Assembly: GCA_900551995.1 (NCBI GenBank)
Contig: URXW01000057.1
Span: 1-7,429 of the forward strand
Origin: an uncultured Eubacteriales bacterium
GTDB lineage: Bacteria; Bacillota; Clostridia; Oscillospirales; Oscillospiraceae
Direction: 5' to 3'
DNA length: 7,429 nt
Shown here: positions 1 through 6,559 of the stretch, in pieces
Position numbering within the stretch: the first letter of the stretch is position 1
Layout: every line of letters starts with the position of its first letter
Translations under genes and position numbers: made by a program
Notes under the pieces: generated by a model
Told to the model about the DNA's origin: nothing
What the model saw: only the letters and a program-made list of their open reading frames with translations
Database searches by the model: none

Positions 1-2477
1 GCCTCGAAGCCGAAGCGGGTCATCTCGCTGACACCCATGCGCAGCGCGCCGGAGGCGGTGAAGCCCTCCTCGTCGGGGGTGGCCTGGTAGTTGACCACGA
101 TGTTGTTCCGCTCCAGACGCTCGGCGATCTCCGGGCCCTCGCCGTAGCCCACGGACACGATGACCTGATGGGTCTCGGTGTAGTCGATGGCGGGGTCGCC
201 TGCCACGTCCAGACCGTGCGCCTTCAGGCTGCGGGCGAAGGACTTGGCGTTGTCGATGACCGCCTTCTGGTACACGTCGCGGAACTGGTTCATCTCATAC
301 GCCGCCATCAGCATACCCAGCTGGGTGCCCAGATGGTGGTTGGATACGCTGCCGGGGAAGGTGCGGCTCTCGATGGTCTTCCACAGGCCGTATTTCAGGT
401 CGTCCTCCTTATAGTTGACGCCGATGATGCCGCGCTGGGGCCCGAAGAACGTCTTGTGGGTGGAGCCGGTGACGATCTCCGCGCCCTCGGCAAAGGGATT
501 CTGGAAGTGGTCGCCGATCAGACCCAGCACGTGCGCCATATCGTACATGATGGTGGTGGGGATCTTCTGCTCGTCCACGAACCTCCGGATCTCCGCCACA
601 GGCTCCTTATGGAGCACCATGCTCTTGCCGAACACGATCAGCTCCGGGCGGTAGCGGTCAAGGAGCTTCTTCGTCTCCTCCACGTCCATTTTATAGGGAT
701 TGTCGGCGCAGACGGGGAAGTTCACCACGGCGGGCTTCTCCGTCACGGGGTCGATGGCGATATAGTCGTGGAGGGCACCCATGGGCTGGGCGGACAGGTG
801 GCCGCCCTTGATGATGTGGTTGTTCATCACGTAGCCCAGACGCTTCGCGTCGTGCTTGCGATCCACGCGGTTTTTCCAATCCATCAGCGCGGAGAACACC
901 GCCATGTTGGACATCTGTCCGCTGAGGGTGCGGCTCTCCACCTCGGTGCAGCCGAAGTAGGCGCGCATTTCCTCCACCAGCAGACGCTCCACCTCGTCGA
1001 TGAACTTGGTGCCCTGATAGTAGAACACCTCCCTGTCGTAGAACGCCAGCACCTTCTTATGCTCGGCGTACCGGCAGGCGGGGTCGCTGCCGCTGAGGAG
1101 CCGCACGGCGCGGCTGGGGGTATTCTCGGAGGGGATCAGGTTGATGCACTGCTCCTGACGCCACTGGTGGTTCTCCAACGCCTTTTTCAGCAGCTCCAAC
1201 GCCTTGGGGGTGCGGTCGCCGCTGCCCACGCCGCGGACTTCCTCCTCCGCGCCGTACAGCAGGGGACGGGCGAAGGGAGGCGCGCCCACGCTCATGTGGC
1301 GGGCGGGGATCACGGCCTTGAGACGCTTGCCGCGGACGTCCACCTCCACGGTGTCGTCCTCCAGAATGTTGCTGTCGATGTAGCAAAGACCGATGGCGCG
1401 CTTGCCGCTGGCCTCCAGAATGACGGTGGACAAACCCTCGCCCTGGGTCTTGAAGTAGGGCACCATGGTGCCGCTGGTGACCCAGCCCACCAGCTTGTCG
1501 CCCTGATAGATCTCCATGCCGGCGCGCATAACGCCGCGATCCACCAGCGCGATGGGCGCGATCTTCCGGGGCAGAGCGGACATATCGGAGAAGTCACGCT
1601 CCATGTACTTCACGAAGCACTTGTGCTGCTTTTCCAGCGCGGCGCGGCCGATATAGTCGCCCTTCTGCTCAGAGAAGCTGACGGCGAACTTCGCCAGAGG
1701 CACGGCGAAAATGGGGATCTCGCTGCCGTCGGGGGCGGTGCCCATCTCGTGACCGTACAGGGGCATGGACGCCTCCATACGCAGGGTATCGCGGGCACCG
1801 AGGCCGGCGGGACGGGCACCCATCTCCACCAGACGGTTCCACAGCCACGCGGCGTCCTCGCTGCGGACATAGACCTCGTAGCCCAGAGGCTCGCCGGTAT
1901 AGCCGGTCTTGGCGACACGGGCGTAGTGTCCCTCCAGAGAGACGGTGCCCAGCGCGTTCTTCATAGGCTCGGTCATCTGCTTGCCGCCGTTGAGCTCCGT
2001 CAGCATTTCCTTGCTCTTGGGACCCTGCACGGCAACCGCCGCCCAGTCCTTTGTAATATCGGTGATGGTGCAGTCAAAGCCGGTCAGCGCGGCGCGCAGG
2101 TGCGCCAGATCCTTCTCCGTGTTGGCGGCGTTCACCACCAGCAGGTAGTTGTCCTCCTCGAACATATAGAGGTACGCGTCGTCCACGGCACCGCCGTTCT
2201 CATCGGGAATGATGCAGTACTGCGCCAGATTCACGTCCAGCGCCGCCACGTTGCTGGTCAGCACGTGCTGCAGGAACGCCTTGCGCTGGGGCCCCTCGAT
2301 CAGCAGCCGTCCCATGTGGGACACGTCGAACAGGCTGCACACCTGCCGTGTGTACAGATGCTCGGCAATAATGCCGCTGGGGTACTGGATGGGCATTTCC
2401 CACCCGCCGAAGTCCACCATCTCTGCGCCGGCAGCCACGTGGACATCATACAGTTGGGTACGCTTCAGTTCGCTCAT
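1..2477 (-). CDS. gcvT-glyA: GcvT-SHMT fusion: aminomethyltransferase joined to serine hydroxymethyltransferase (3' end outside window)
   Basis: One uninterrupted frame of 825 codons runs from the ATG at 2477 off the left edge. Residues about 1-394 are a full GcvT: DFGGWEMPIQY (22-32), DVSHMG (51-56), the GGAVDD stretch (95-100) holding the catalytic aspartate position, TGYTGE, and GLGARDTLRMEASMPLYGHE. GcvT transfers the methylene group of H-protein-bound aminomethyl to tetrahydrofolate and releases ammonia. A linker at about 396-430 leads into an SHMT domain: IPSEN (448-452), RYAE with the Tyr470/Glu472 equivalents, SGQMSNMAV, YDMAHV (Asp646, His649), STHKTFFGP with the PLP lysine Lys675, and SGALRMG with the carboxylate-binding Arg813. 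Thus the main SHMT catalytic residues are kept although the flanking motifs differ from the usual TTTTHKTLRGPRGG. By comparison with SHMT about 40-60 codons are missing. The start is fixed by AAGGAGG at 2487-2493, 9 nt upstream. Expression is expected to be controlled by the glycine riboswitch just upstream. I translated the junction (1295-1122) codon by codon and found no stop or frameshift. Confidence 0.93.
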   Translation of the reverse strand, partial: MSELKRTQLYDVHVAAGAEMVDFGGWEMPIQYPSGIIAEHLYTRQVCSLFDVSHMGRLLIEGPQRKAFLQHVLTSNVAALDVNLAQYCIIPDENGGAVDDAYLYMFEEDNYLLVVNAANTEKDLAHLRAALTGFDCTITDITKDWAAVAVQGPKSKEMLTELNGGKQMTEPMKNALGTVSLEGHYARVAKTGYTGEPLGYEVYVRSEDAAWLWNRLVEMGARPAGLGARDTLRMEASMPLYGHEMGTAPDGSEIPIFAVPLAKFAVSFSEQKGDYIGRAALEKQHKCFVKYMERDFSDMSALPRKIAPIALVDRGVMRAGMEIYQGDKLVGWVTSGTMVPYFKTQGEGLSTVILEASGKRAIGLCYIDSNILEDDTVEVDVRGKRLKAVIPARHMSVGAPPFARPLLYGAEEEVRGVGSGDRTPKALELLKKALENHQWRQEQCINLIPSENTPSRAVRLLSGSDPACRYAEHKKVLAFYDREVFYYQGTKFIDEVERLLVEEMRAYFGCTEVESRTLSGQMSNMAVFSALMDWKNRVDRKHDAKRLGYVMNNHIIKGGHLSAQPMGALHDYIAIDPVTEKPAVVNFPVCADNPYKMDVEETKKLLDRYRPELIVFGKSMVLHKEPVAEIRRFVDEQKIPTTIMYDMAHVLGLIGDHFQNPFAEGAEIVTGSTHKTFFGPQRGIIGVNYKEDDLKYGLWKTIESRTFPGSVSNHHLGTQLGMLMAAYEMNQFRDVYQKAVIDNAKSFARSLKAHGLDVAGDPAIDYTETHQVIVSVGYGEGPEIAERLERNNIVVNYQATPDEEGFTASGALRMGVSEMTRFGFE

Positions 2478-2486
2478 ACGATTTTT

Positions 2487-2493
2487 CCTCCTT
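2487..2493 (-). promoter_or_regulatory. Ribosome binding site of the gcvT-SHMT gene
   Basis: On the minus strand the sequence AAGGAGG lies 9 nt before the ATG at 2477. It is a near-perfect anti-SD match and decides the start. It lies downstream of the terminator, so control by the leader is more likely to be by transcription termination than by hiding the SD. Confidence 0.85.
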
Positions 2494-2516
2494 AAAGTTC
2501 GTTTCTTTTTGGCAGC

Positions 2517-2555
2517 AAAAAAGGACACAAAACCGCTCTGTACGGCTTTGTGCCC
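2517..2555 (-). terminator. Intrinsic terminator of the glycine riboswitch leader
   Basis: On the minus strand a 13-bp stem (2543-2555 paired with 2523-2535, two G-U pairs, 7-nt loop) is followed directly by TTTTTT (2522-2517). It sits between the second aptamer and the SD of the gcvT-SHMT gene, the usual place of a riboswitch expression platform. The base of the stem (2554-2555) overlaps a possible 3' strand of the aptamer-2 P1 helix (2554-2558), so ligand-stabilised P1 would weaken the terminator. That fits a glycine-ON switch, but the mechanism is inferred. Confidence 0.85.
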
Positions 2556-2720
2556 CCGTTGAGATACCTGAGAGATTCCCTCCCCGCCGGGGAGGTTGCA
2601 CCTTCGGTGGTCGGGCGTCGCCGTCCGGCCTTTTCGGAGTATCGTCCGGAACCGGTCCTTTTGCCTGAGAGCTTCTGCGTTCCCCTTCGGCGCCGCTTGC
2701 ACGGTCTCTCCCGATCCCAT
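2556..2720 (-). promoter_or_regulatory. Tandem glycine riboswitch (two aptamers)
   Basis: The leader RNA binds glycine and controls the downstream glycine/serine one-carbon gene. Aptamer 1 (about 2718-2648) shows an 8-bp P1 (2711-2718 with 2648-2655), GGAGAG (2711-2706), the core GCGCCGAAGGGGAA, and CTCTCAGGCAAAAGGAC. Aptamer 2 (about 2640-2556) shows CACCGAAGGTGCAA, a strong GC-rich P3b-type hairpin near 2579-2596, and CTCTCAGGTA. The two blocks are joined by a short linker, as in cooperative tandem glycine riboswitches upstream of gcvT operons in other bacteria. In aptamer 2 the expected 5' GGAGAG half of P2 is not seen; GAAAAG stands at that place. Identification as a glycine riboswitch is firm from motifs and from the gene it precedes. 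The exact pairing of aptamer 2 is uncertain. Confidence 0.93.
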
Positions 2721-2771
2721 CGTCCGATCCGTATGAAATTGTTGTACAGGCATGGAAATACCCGTGCCGTA

Positions 2772-2801
2772 AGTGTATCACCGGGAAAGCGGATTTGTCA
2801 A
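2772..2801 (-). promoter_or_regulatory. Sigma-A-like promoter of the glycine riboswitch transcript
   Basis: On the minus strand a perfect -35 TTGACA (2801-2796) is followed after 18 bp by TACACT (2777-2772) with an extended TGA just before it. Transcription would begin near 2765, about 50 nt before aptamer 1. It gives the gcvT-SHMT gene its own transcript apart from the regulator gene upstream on the same strand. Confidence 0.75.
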
Positions 2802-2879
2802 GGCTAAATTGCGGTGCGCCGCGCGGCAAACGGCGGGGCGGTGCTCCCCTCCCCTTTTCCCCGGCGCGGCCGCAGAGGC
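2802..2879. other. GC-rich spacer between the regulator stop and the riboswitch promoter
   Basis: This short spacer is strongly GC-rich with several possible weak stems but no hairpin followed by a T tract on the minus strand. The regulator transcript may therefore run on into the glycine-riboswitch leader, which would place its terminator as the next stop. Confidence 0.4.
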
Positions 2880-3539
2880 TCACGCCATTTCGTTGCGTAT
2901 CCGCCGCAGATAGCGATAGACCGTCGGCTCGGAGATGTGCAGCTCCTTCGCCACTCTGCCGATGGAGCCCTTCGTCTGGAACACGCCTTGGGCGTCCAGT
3001 GAGCGGAGTATGTCCAGCTTGTCCGACGCGTGCATGGCGTCGGAGGGGATGCCGTAGCCCAAAATGGTGGAGTGGATCAGGTTGCTGGACAGCTCCGGGA
3101 TGGAGTCGTCCAGATTCTCCGTGTACGCCGCCCGCTCGTCCTCCATGGGTAGAGAGAAGGCGTGGACAAGGTTGGTCAGCCGCTCGGACAGCACCAGAAT
3201 GTCCTCTACGTCGTGGTTCACGCAGATCAGCCCCACCAGCTGCCCCTTCTCCTTAATAAAATAGGTGGAGGAGACGAACCGCTTTCCGCCGCGGGTGCGT
3301 CCCTCGTAGTTCGCCACGTAGTCGTGCTCCTTGTATGCCCCCGTCCGCACCAGCTCCTTCGCCAGCTCCGTCATGGGGTCGCCCACGCGGCGGCCGCTCA
3401 GGTGCTCGTTGCAGGCGGCGATGACGGAACGCTCCGGCGTGGAGACGTCGTGGAGAATGATCTCATAGTTCTTCCCGCAGATCTTGCCCATGAACTGCAC
3501 TAAGGGGATATATCGCTCAAGACAGGCGTAATTACTCAC
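2880..3539 (-). CDS. YheO/DauR-like PAS-HTH transcriptional regulator
   Basis: A 219-residue protein (from GTG 3539) with the two-part build of YheO/DauR regulators. Residues about 5-118 form the YheO-type PAS-like ligand domain: LERYIPLVQFMGKICG, EIILHDVS (26-33), the GDPMTELA stretch, FVSSTYFIKEKGQLVGLICVNHD (a PAS sheet with the typical G-x-I-C-V-N). Residues about 172-217 form a C-terminal HTH: KLDILRSLDAQGVF, VAKELHISEPTVYRYLRRIR. Members of this family sense small ligands and often govern amino-acid catabolic genes; DauR controls D-arginine use. It lies divergent from the transporter-lyase operon, so it probably controls that operon and itself. The frame stays open upstream to 3740, but that extension runs through a promoter (3603-3631) and palindromes, so a start at GTG 3539 or ATG 3581 is more likely. 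Neither has a strong SD. GTG is preferred because the conserved domain begins at its residue 7 and the length fits the family. The ligand is unknown. Confidence 0.88.
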   Translation of the reverse strand: MSNYACLERYIPLVQFMGKICGKNYEIILHDVSTPERSVIAACNEHLSGRRVGDPMTELAKELVRTGAYKEHDYVANYEGRTRGGKRFVSSTYFIKEKGQLVGLICVNHDVEDILVLSERLTNLVHAFSLPMEDERAAYTENLDDSIPELSSNLIHSTILGYGIPSDAMHASDKLDILRSLDAQGVFQTKGSIGRVAKELHISEPTVYRYLRRIRNEMA

Positions 3540-3602
3540 GGTATCCCAACTTTCTTGATTACAATGATTTGAAAACCACATTTTGCGGTGCTTATAAAGA
3601 TT

Positions 3603-3631
3603 AGTATACTGAATCCCAAGGAATAAATCAA
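3603..3631 (-). promoter_or_regulatory. Promoter of the YheO-like regulator gene
   Basis: On the minus strand TTGATT (3631-3626) and TATACT (3608-3603) are separated by 17 bp. Transcription would begin near 3597, leaving a leader of about 15 nt to ATG 3581 or about 57 nt to GTG 3539. This argues against any start upstream of 3597. Confidence 0.65.
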
Positions 3632-3661
3632 CACCGAATGTACTATACCGGGGTGGGGAAC

Positions 3662-3726
3662 GCAAAAAGTTTTGCATGGCGTGACAAAATATTGTCTTAT
3701 GATGGCAGTATGAACAAAAAATTGTC
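3662..3726. promoter_or_regulatory. Array of three 14-bp palindromes, candidate operators
   Basis: Three inverted repeats with 4-5 bp arms and A/T-rich centres lie between the two divergent promoters: GCAAAAAGTTTTGC (3662-3675), GACAAAATATTGTC (3683-3696) and AACAAAAAATTGTC (3713-3726). The second and third share the pattern RACAA-N4-TTGTC. Centres are 21 and 30 bp apart, near whole helical turns. They lie upstream of both -35 boxes, a place that suits an activator or a shared operator for the PAS-HTH regulator. Binding is inferred from position and symmetry only. Confidence 0.5.
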
Positions 3727-3750
3727 GCGCTTCTTGGCACTTATGCGAGA

Positions 3751-3779
3751 TTGACAAGGGCGGTGTGATAAATTATAAT
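3751..3779 (+). promoter_or_regulatory. Perfect-consensus promoter of the transporter-lyase operon
   Basis: TTGACA (3751-3756) and TATAAT (3774-3779) with exactly 17 bp between them match the sigma-A/sigma-70 consensus fully. Transcription would begin near 3786, giving a leader of about 75 nt. So strong a core promoter is unlikely to need activation and suggests control by repression or by events in the leader. Confidence 0.85.
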
Positions 3780-3785
3780 CAGAAA

Positions 3786-3860
3786 TGTAATTAAATTATC
3801 AGAAGGGAGGCTTGAGGTCACTCTTTTCCCCCGCGTCATATTTTTAAGGAGGTATTTGTA
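3786..3860 (+). other. 5' leader of the transporter operon, with its RBS
   Basis: About 75 nt between the predicted start of transcription and the ATG. AAGGAGG (3846-3852) lies 8 nt before the ATG at 3861 and decides that start. A second purine-rich patch, GAAGGGAGG near 3802-3811, could pair weakly with CTTTTCCCCC near 3824-3833. I recognise no known riboswitch and no convincing leader peptide here. Confidence 0.55.
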
Positions 3861-5288
3861 ATGGAAGCTGCAAACTACGGGATCCTGTCATTGATTCCCC
3901 TTGCGCTTACCCTGCTGCTGGCGTTCTGGAAGAAGGACGCCGTCTTTGCCCTGTTCATGGGCTGCATCTCCGGCGTGCTGCTGCTGGGACATGACCCCGC
4001 CTTCGGCTTCTCCGCGCTGGCGGAGGAGGCTCTGGGCAACGAGGACTTCATTTGGATCCTGCTGATCCAGGTATTCATCGGCATTATGATCGCGTTCTTC
4101 ATGAAGGCGGGCGTGGTCAAGGCGTTCGCGGAGATGATCGCCGGAAAGGTGAAATCCCCCCGCAGCGTGAAGTTCGCCACATGGTTCATCGGTCTGTTCA
4201 CCATCGACGACTACATGAGCCCCCTGCTGCGCGGCGTGGTCATGCGTCCTCTGACGGATGAGATGCGCGTGCCCAGAGAGAAGCTGGCCTTTATCCTTGA
4301 CTCCACCTGCGCCTCCGTGTGCACCCTGATGCCCTTTATGGCGTGGGGCGCGTATGTGGCCGGTCTGGTGGCGGATCTGGGCGGCCCCGTGACCTCCAAC
4401 GAGCAGGGCGTGAGCGTCTACATCAGCGCCCTCCCCTTTAACTTCTACGCGATCCTGATGGTGCTCATCACGCTGCTCTCCGCGCTGGAGATCTTCCCCG
4501 ACTTCGGGCCCATGCGTAAGGCGGAGCAGCGCGCCCGCACCACCGGCAAGCTGCTGCGCGACGGTGCCGTTCCCATGATGGGCACCGAGCTGGAGGAGCT
4601 GCAGAAGGGCAACGACAGCGATGTGAAGCCCAACGTCGTGCTGGACTTCCTCGTTCCCATCATTCTCCTTGTTGCCACCGCCATCTGGACGTATGTTGCC
4701 AAGGGCGGCGTGAAGATTCTGGAGTGCTTCATCATCACCGTGATCTATATGTCCATCGAGCTGAGCATCCGTAAGGTGTTCAAGAGCGTGACCGATCTGG
4801 TGAACACTGCCGTGCAGGGCATGAAGAGCGTCATGTCCGCCACCCTCATTCTGGCTCTGGCGTACTGCATCAACACCATCACCAAGTCCATGGGCGCAGC
4901 CGACTTCCTGCTGGGCGTCTGCGAGAGCTGGATGACCCCCGCCCTGTTCCTGTCTGTGACCTTCATCGCGGGCGCGGTGATCTCCTTCTTCACCGGCTCC
5001 TCCTGGGGCACCTTCGCCATCTGCATCCCCATCGCCGTTCCCATGGCCTACTCCTTCACCGGCGGCCAGCTGGGTACGCTGGTCTACGCCGCGGTGGGTG
5101 CCGTTGTCAGCGGCGGTCTGTTCGGCGACCATTGCTCCCCCGTTTCCGACACCTCGGTGCTCTCCTCCCTGGGTGCCGCCTGCGATCACATTGACCATGT
5201 CCGCACACAGCTGCCCTACGCGCTGCTGGCGGCAGGCATATCCATCATTCTGTGGATCGTTGTTGCACTGGTTGGTGGAGCTGCATGA
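3861..5288 (+). CDS. NhaC-family membrane transporter (Na+/H+ antiporter-like, substrate unknown)
   Basis: A 475-residue integral membrane protein of the NhaC-type antiporter family (PF03553 fold, within the ion-transporter superfamily). About 11-12 hydrophobic segments are visible, for example 7-23, 27-43, 62-83, 149-173, 185-212, 258-280, 284-302, 323-343, 359-378, 384-398, 404-420 and 451-473. Family-like signatures are TIDDYMSPLLRG (114-125, half-buried acidic pair), FTGSSWGTFA (377-386) and the long GLFGDHCSPVSDTSVLSS block (419-436). A charged cytoplasmic-type loop lies at about 213-257. Close relatives exchange Na+ for H+, malate for lactate, or take up amino acids, so the family name does not give the substrate. 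The gene is first in an operon; its TGA (5286-5288) overlaps the ATG of the lyase, so the two products are probably made together and the transporter likely supplies the lyase substrate or exports a product. The start is set by AAGGAGG. Confidence 0.92.
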   Translation: MEAANYGILSLIPLALTLLLAFWKKDAVFALFMGCISGVLLLGHDPAFGFSALAEEALGNEDFIWILLIQVFIGIMIAFFMKAGVVKAFAEMIAGKVKSPRSVKFATWFIGLFTIDDYMSPLLRGVVMRPLTDEMRVPREKLAFILDSTCASVCTLMPFMAWGAYVAGLVADLGGPVTSNEQGVSVYISALPFNFYAILMVLITLLSALEIFPDFGPMRKAEQRARTTGKLLRDGAVPMMGTELEELQKGNDSDVKPNVVLDFLVPIILLVATAIWTYVAKGGVKILECFIITVIYMSIELSIRKVFKSVTDLVNTAVQGMKSVMSATLILALAYCINTITKSMGAADFLLGVCESWMTPALFLSVTFIAGAVISFFTGSSWGTFAICIPIAVPMAYSFTGGQLGTLVYAAVGAVVSGGLFGDHCSPVSDTSVLSSLGAACDHIDHVRTQLPYALLAAGISIILWIVVALVGGAA

Positions 5289-6469
5289 AATACGATTTTG
5301 ACACCCCTATCAATCGCAGAAATACCTTCTCCTTTAAGTGGGACTGCGATATGGACTATTTCGGCCGGGACGATGTGATCCCCATGTGGGTGGCGGACAT
5401 GGACTTTGCCTGCGCCCCCTGCATCGTAGAGGCGGTACAGAAGCGGGCGGCGCACCCCGTTTACGGCTACGGCGTGCGGCAGCAGCCCTACTTCGACGCG
5501 GTGCAGGGCTGGCTGAAGAAACGCCACGGCTTCGATGTGAGCATCGAGCATCTCGCCTTCGCGCCTCCCGGCGTGATCTACGCCATGAACGTGATGCTGC
5601 GTATCCTCACGAAGCCCGGCGACAAGGTCATGGTGCCCATGCCCAACTACGACCCGCTGTTTGACATGGTCACCCGGGGCGGGCGGAAGCTGGTGGAGAG
5701 CCCGCTGGTCTGGCGGGACGGCCGGTACACCTTCGACTTCAAGGACATGGAGGCAAAGGCCGCCTCCGGCGTGAAGGTGCTGGTGCTCTCCAGCCCCCAC
5801 AACCCCACTGGCCGGGTATGGACCCGTCAGGAGCTGGAGGGCGTCGCCGAGATCTGCCTGCGGCACAACATCTTCATGCTGGTGGACGAGATCCACTGTG
5901 ACTTCGTCCCGCCGGAGCATCCCCACACCACCTTCGGTCTGCTGGGCGAGGAGGTGCTGCGCCACTCCATGATCTGCTACTCCGCCAACAAGGGCTTCAA
6001 CCTGGGCGGACTGGGTATGGCGACCATCGTGCTGGCGGACGACGACCTGCGGTGCAAGTTCAACGAGGAAATGTCCATCGCCCAGACGCGGCTGGACAAC
6101 ATCTTCGGCATGGCCGCCCTTATCGCCGCCTACAACGACGGTGAGGAATGGCTCAACGAAGCCATCGCCTACGTGTCCGGCAACAAGGCGTATTTGGAGA
6201 AGTTCCTGCAGGAGCGCATCCCCCAGATCCGCATGATCCCCTCTGAGGGCACGTATCTGGTCTGGCTGGATTGCTCCCAGCTGCCCTACCGGGGCATGGC
6301 GTTGGAGCACTTCATGATCAACGAGGCAAATGTCGCGTTCTGCGCCGGCTATGAGTTCGGCGAGCAGGGAGAAGCCTTCCTGCGGATGAACGTGGCGTGC
6401 CCCCGGTGTACGCTGACGAAGGCGTTGGAGCAGATCGAAAAGGCGGTCAACCGCCTGCCCCGTCAGTGA
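5285..6469 (+). CDS. MalY/PatB-type PLP-dependent C-S lyase / aminotransferase
   Basis: A 394-residue fold-type I PLP enzyme of the MalY/PatB group. Such enzymes cleave cystathionine or cysteine-type substrates to a thiol, pyruvate and ammonia; some also transaminate. Seen motifs in order: NTFSFKWD near the N terminus, PMWVADMDF (33-41), VYGYG (59-63), PPGVIYAMN, PNYDPLF (120-126), SSPHNPTGRVW (169-179, PLP-binding Asn173), DEIHCDF (201-207, Asp201), the PLP lysine Lys236 in SANKGFNLGGL, and FLRMNVACPR with the carboxylate-binding Arg367. Length is normal for the group. The lysine motif differs from the SxSKTFN common in MalY and PatB (Gly for Thr after Lys, Asn before it). The start chosen is ATG 5285, overlapping the transporter stop as ATGA and preceded by GGTGGAG; an in-frame ATG at 5252 would add eleven unlike residues from inside the transporter gene. 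Cytoplasmic. The true substrate is open. Confidence 0.92.
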   Translation: MKYDFDTPINRRNTFSFKWDCDMDYFGRDDVIPMWVADMDFACAPCIVEAVQKRAAHPVYGYGVRQQPYFDAVQGWLKKRHGFDVSIEHLAFAPPGVIYAMNVMLRILTKPGDKVMVPMPNYDPLFDMVTRGGRKLVESPLVWRDGRYTFDFKDMEAKAASGVKVLVLSSPHNPTGRVWTRQELEGVAEICLRHNIFMLVDEIHCDFVPPEHPHTTFGLLGEEVLRHSMICYSANKGFNLGGLGMATIVLADDDLRCKFNEEMSIAQTRLDNIFGMAALIAAYNDGEEWLNEAIAYVSGNKAYLEKFLQERIPQIRMIPSEGTYLVWLDCSQLPYRGMALEHFMINEANVAFCAGYEFGEQGEAFLRMNVACPRCTLTKALEQIEKAVNRLPRQ

Positions 6470-6559
6470 CACAAAACGCCGCAGCCCTTGCGGCGCAACG
6501 TAATCTCTTCCCTCCCTCACATATGGCGATGCGGCACGCCTTATTGCCGCGCCCTCTCG

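Noticed and set aside
168..2495. 775-codon open frame on the plus strand
   Set aside because: It is antisense to the GcvT-SHMT gene. Its His/Leu/Gly/Val-rich product matches no family and comes from the GC-rich third-position bias of the real gene.
3812..3847. Possible leader peptide starting TTG at 3813
   Set aside because: The purine-rich patch is only about one base from the TTG, too close for an SD, and the peptide has no run of a regulatory amino acid.
3888..5198. 436-codon open frame on the minus strand
   Set aside because: Antisense to the transporter gene; the product is low-complexity His/Gly/Gln-rich without domain signatures.
6477..6495. Hairpin just after the lyase stop as an intrinsic terminator
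   Set aside because: The 7-bp stem is not followed by a T tract; the terminator at 6860-6893 is far stronger.
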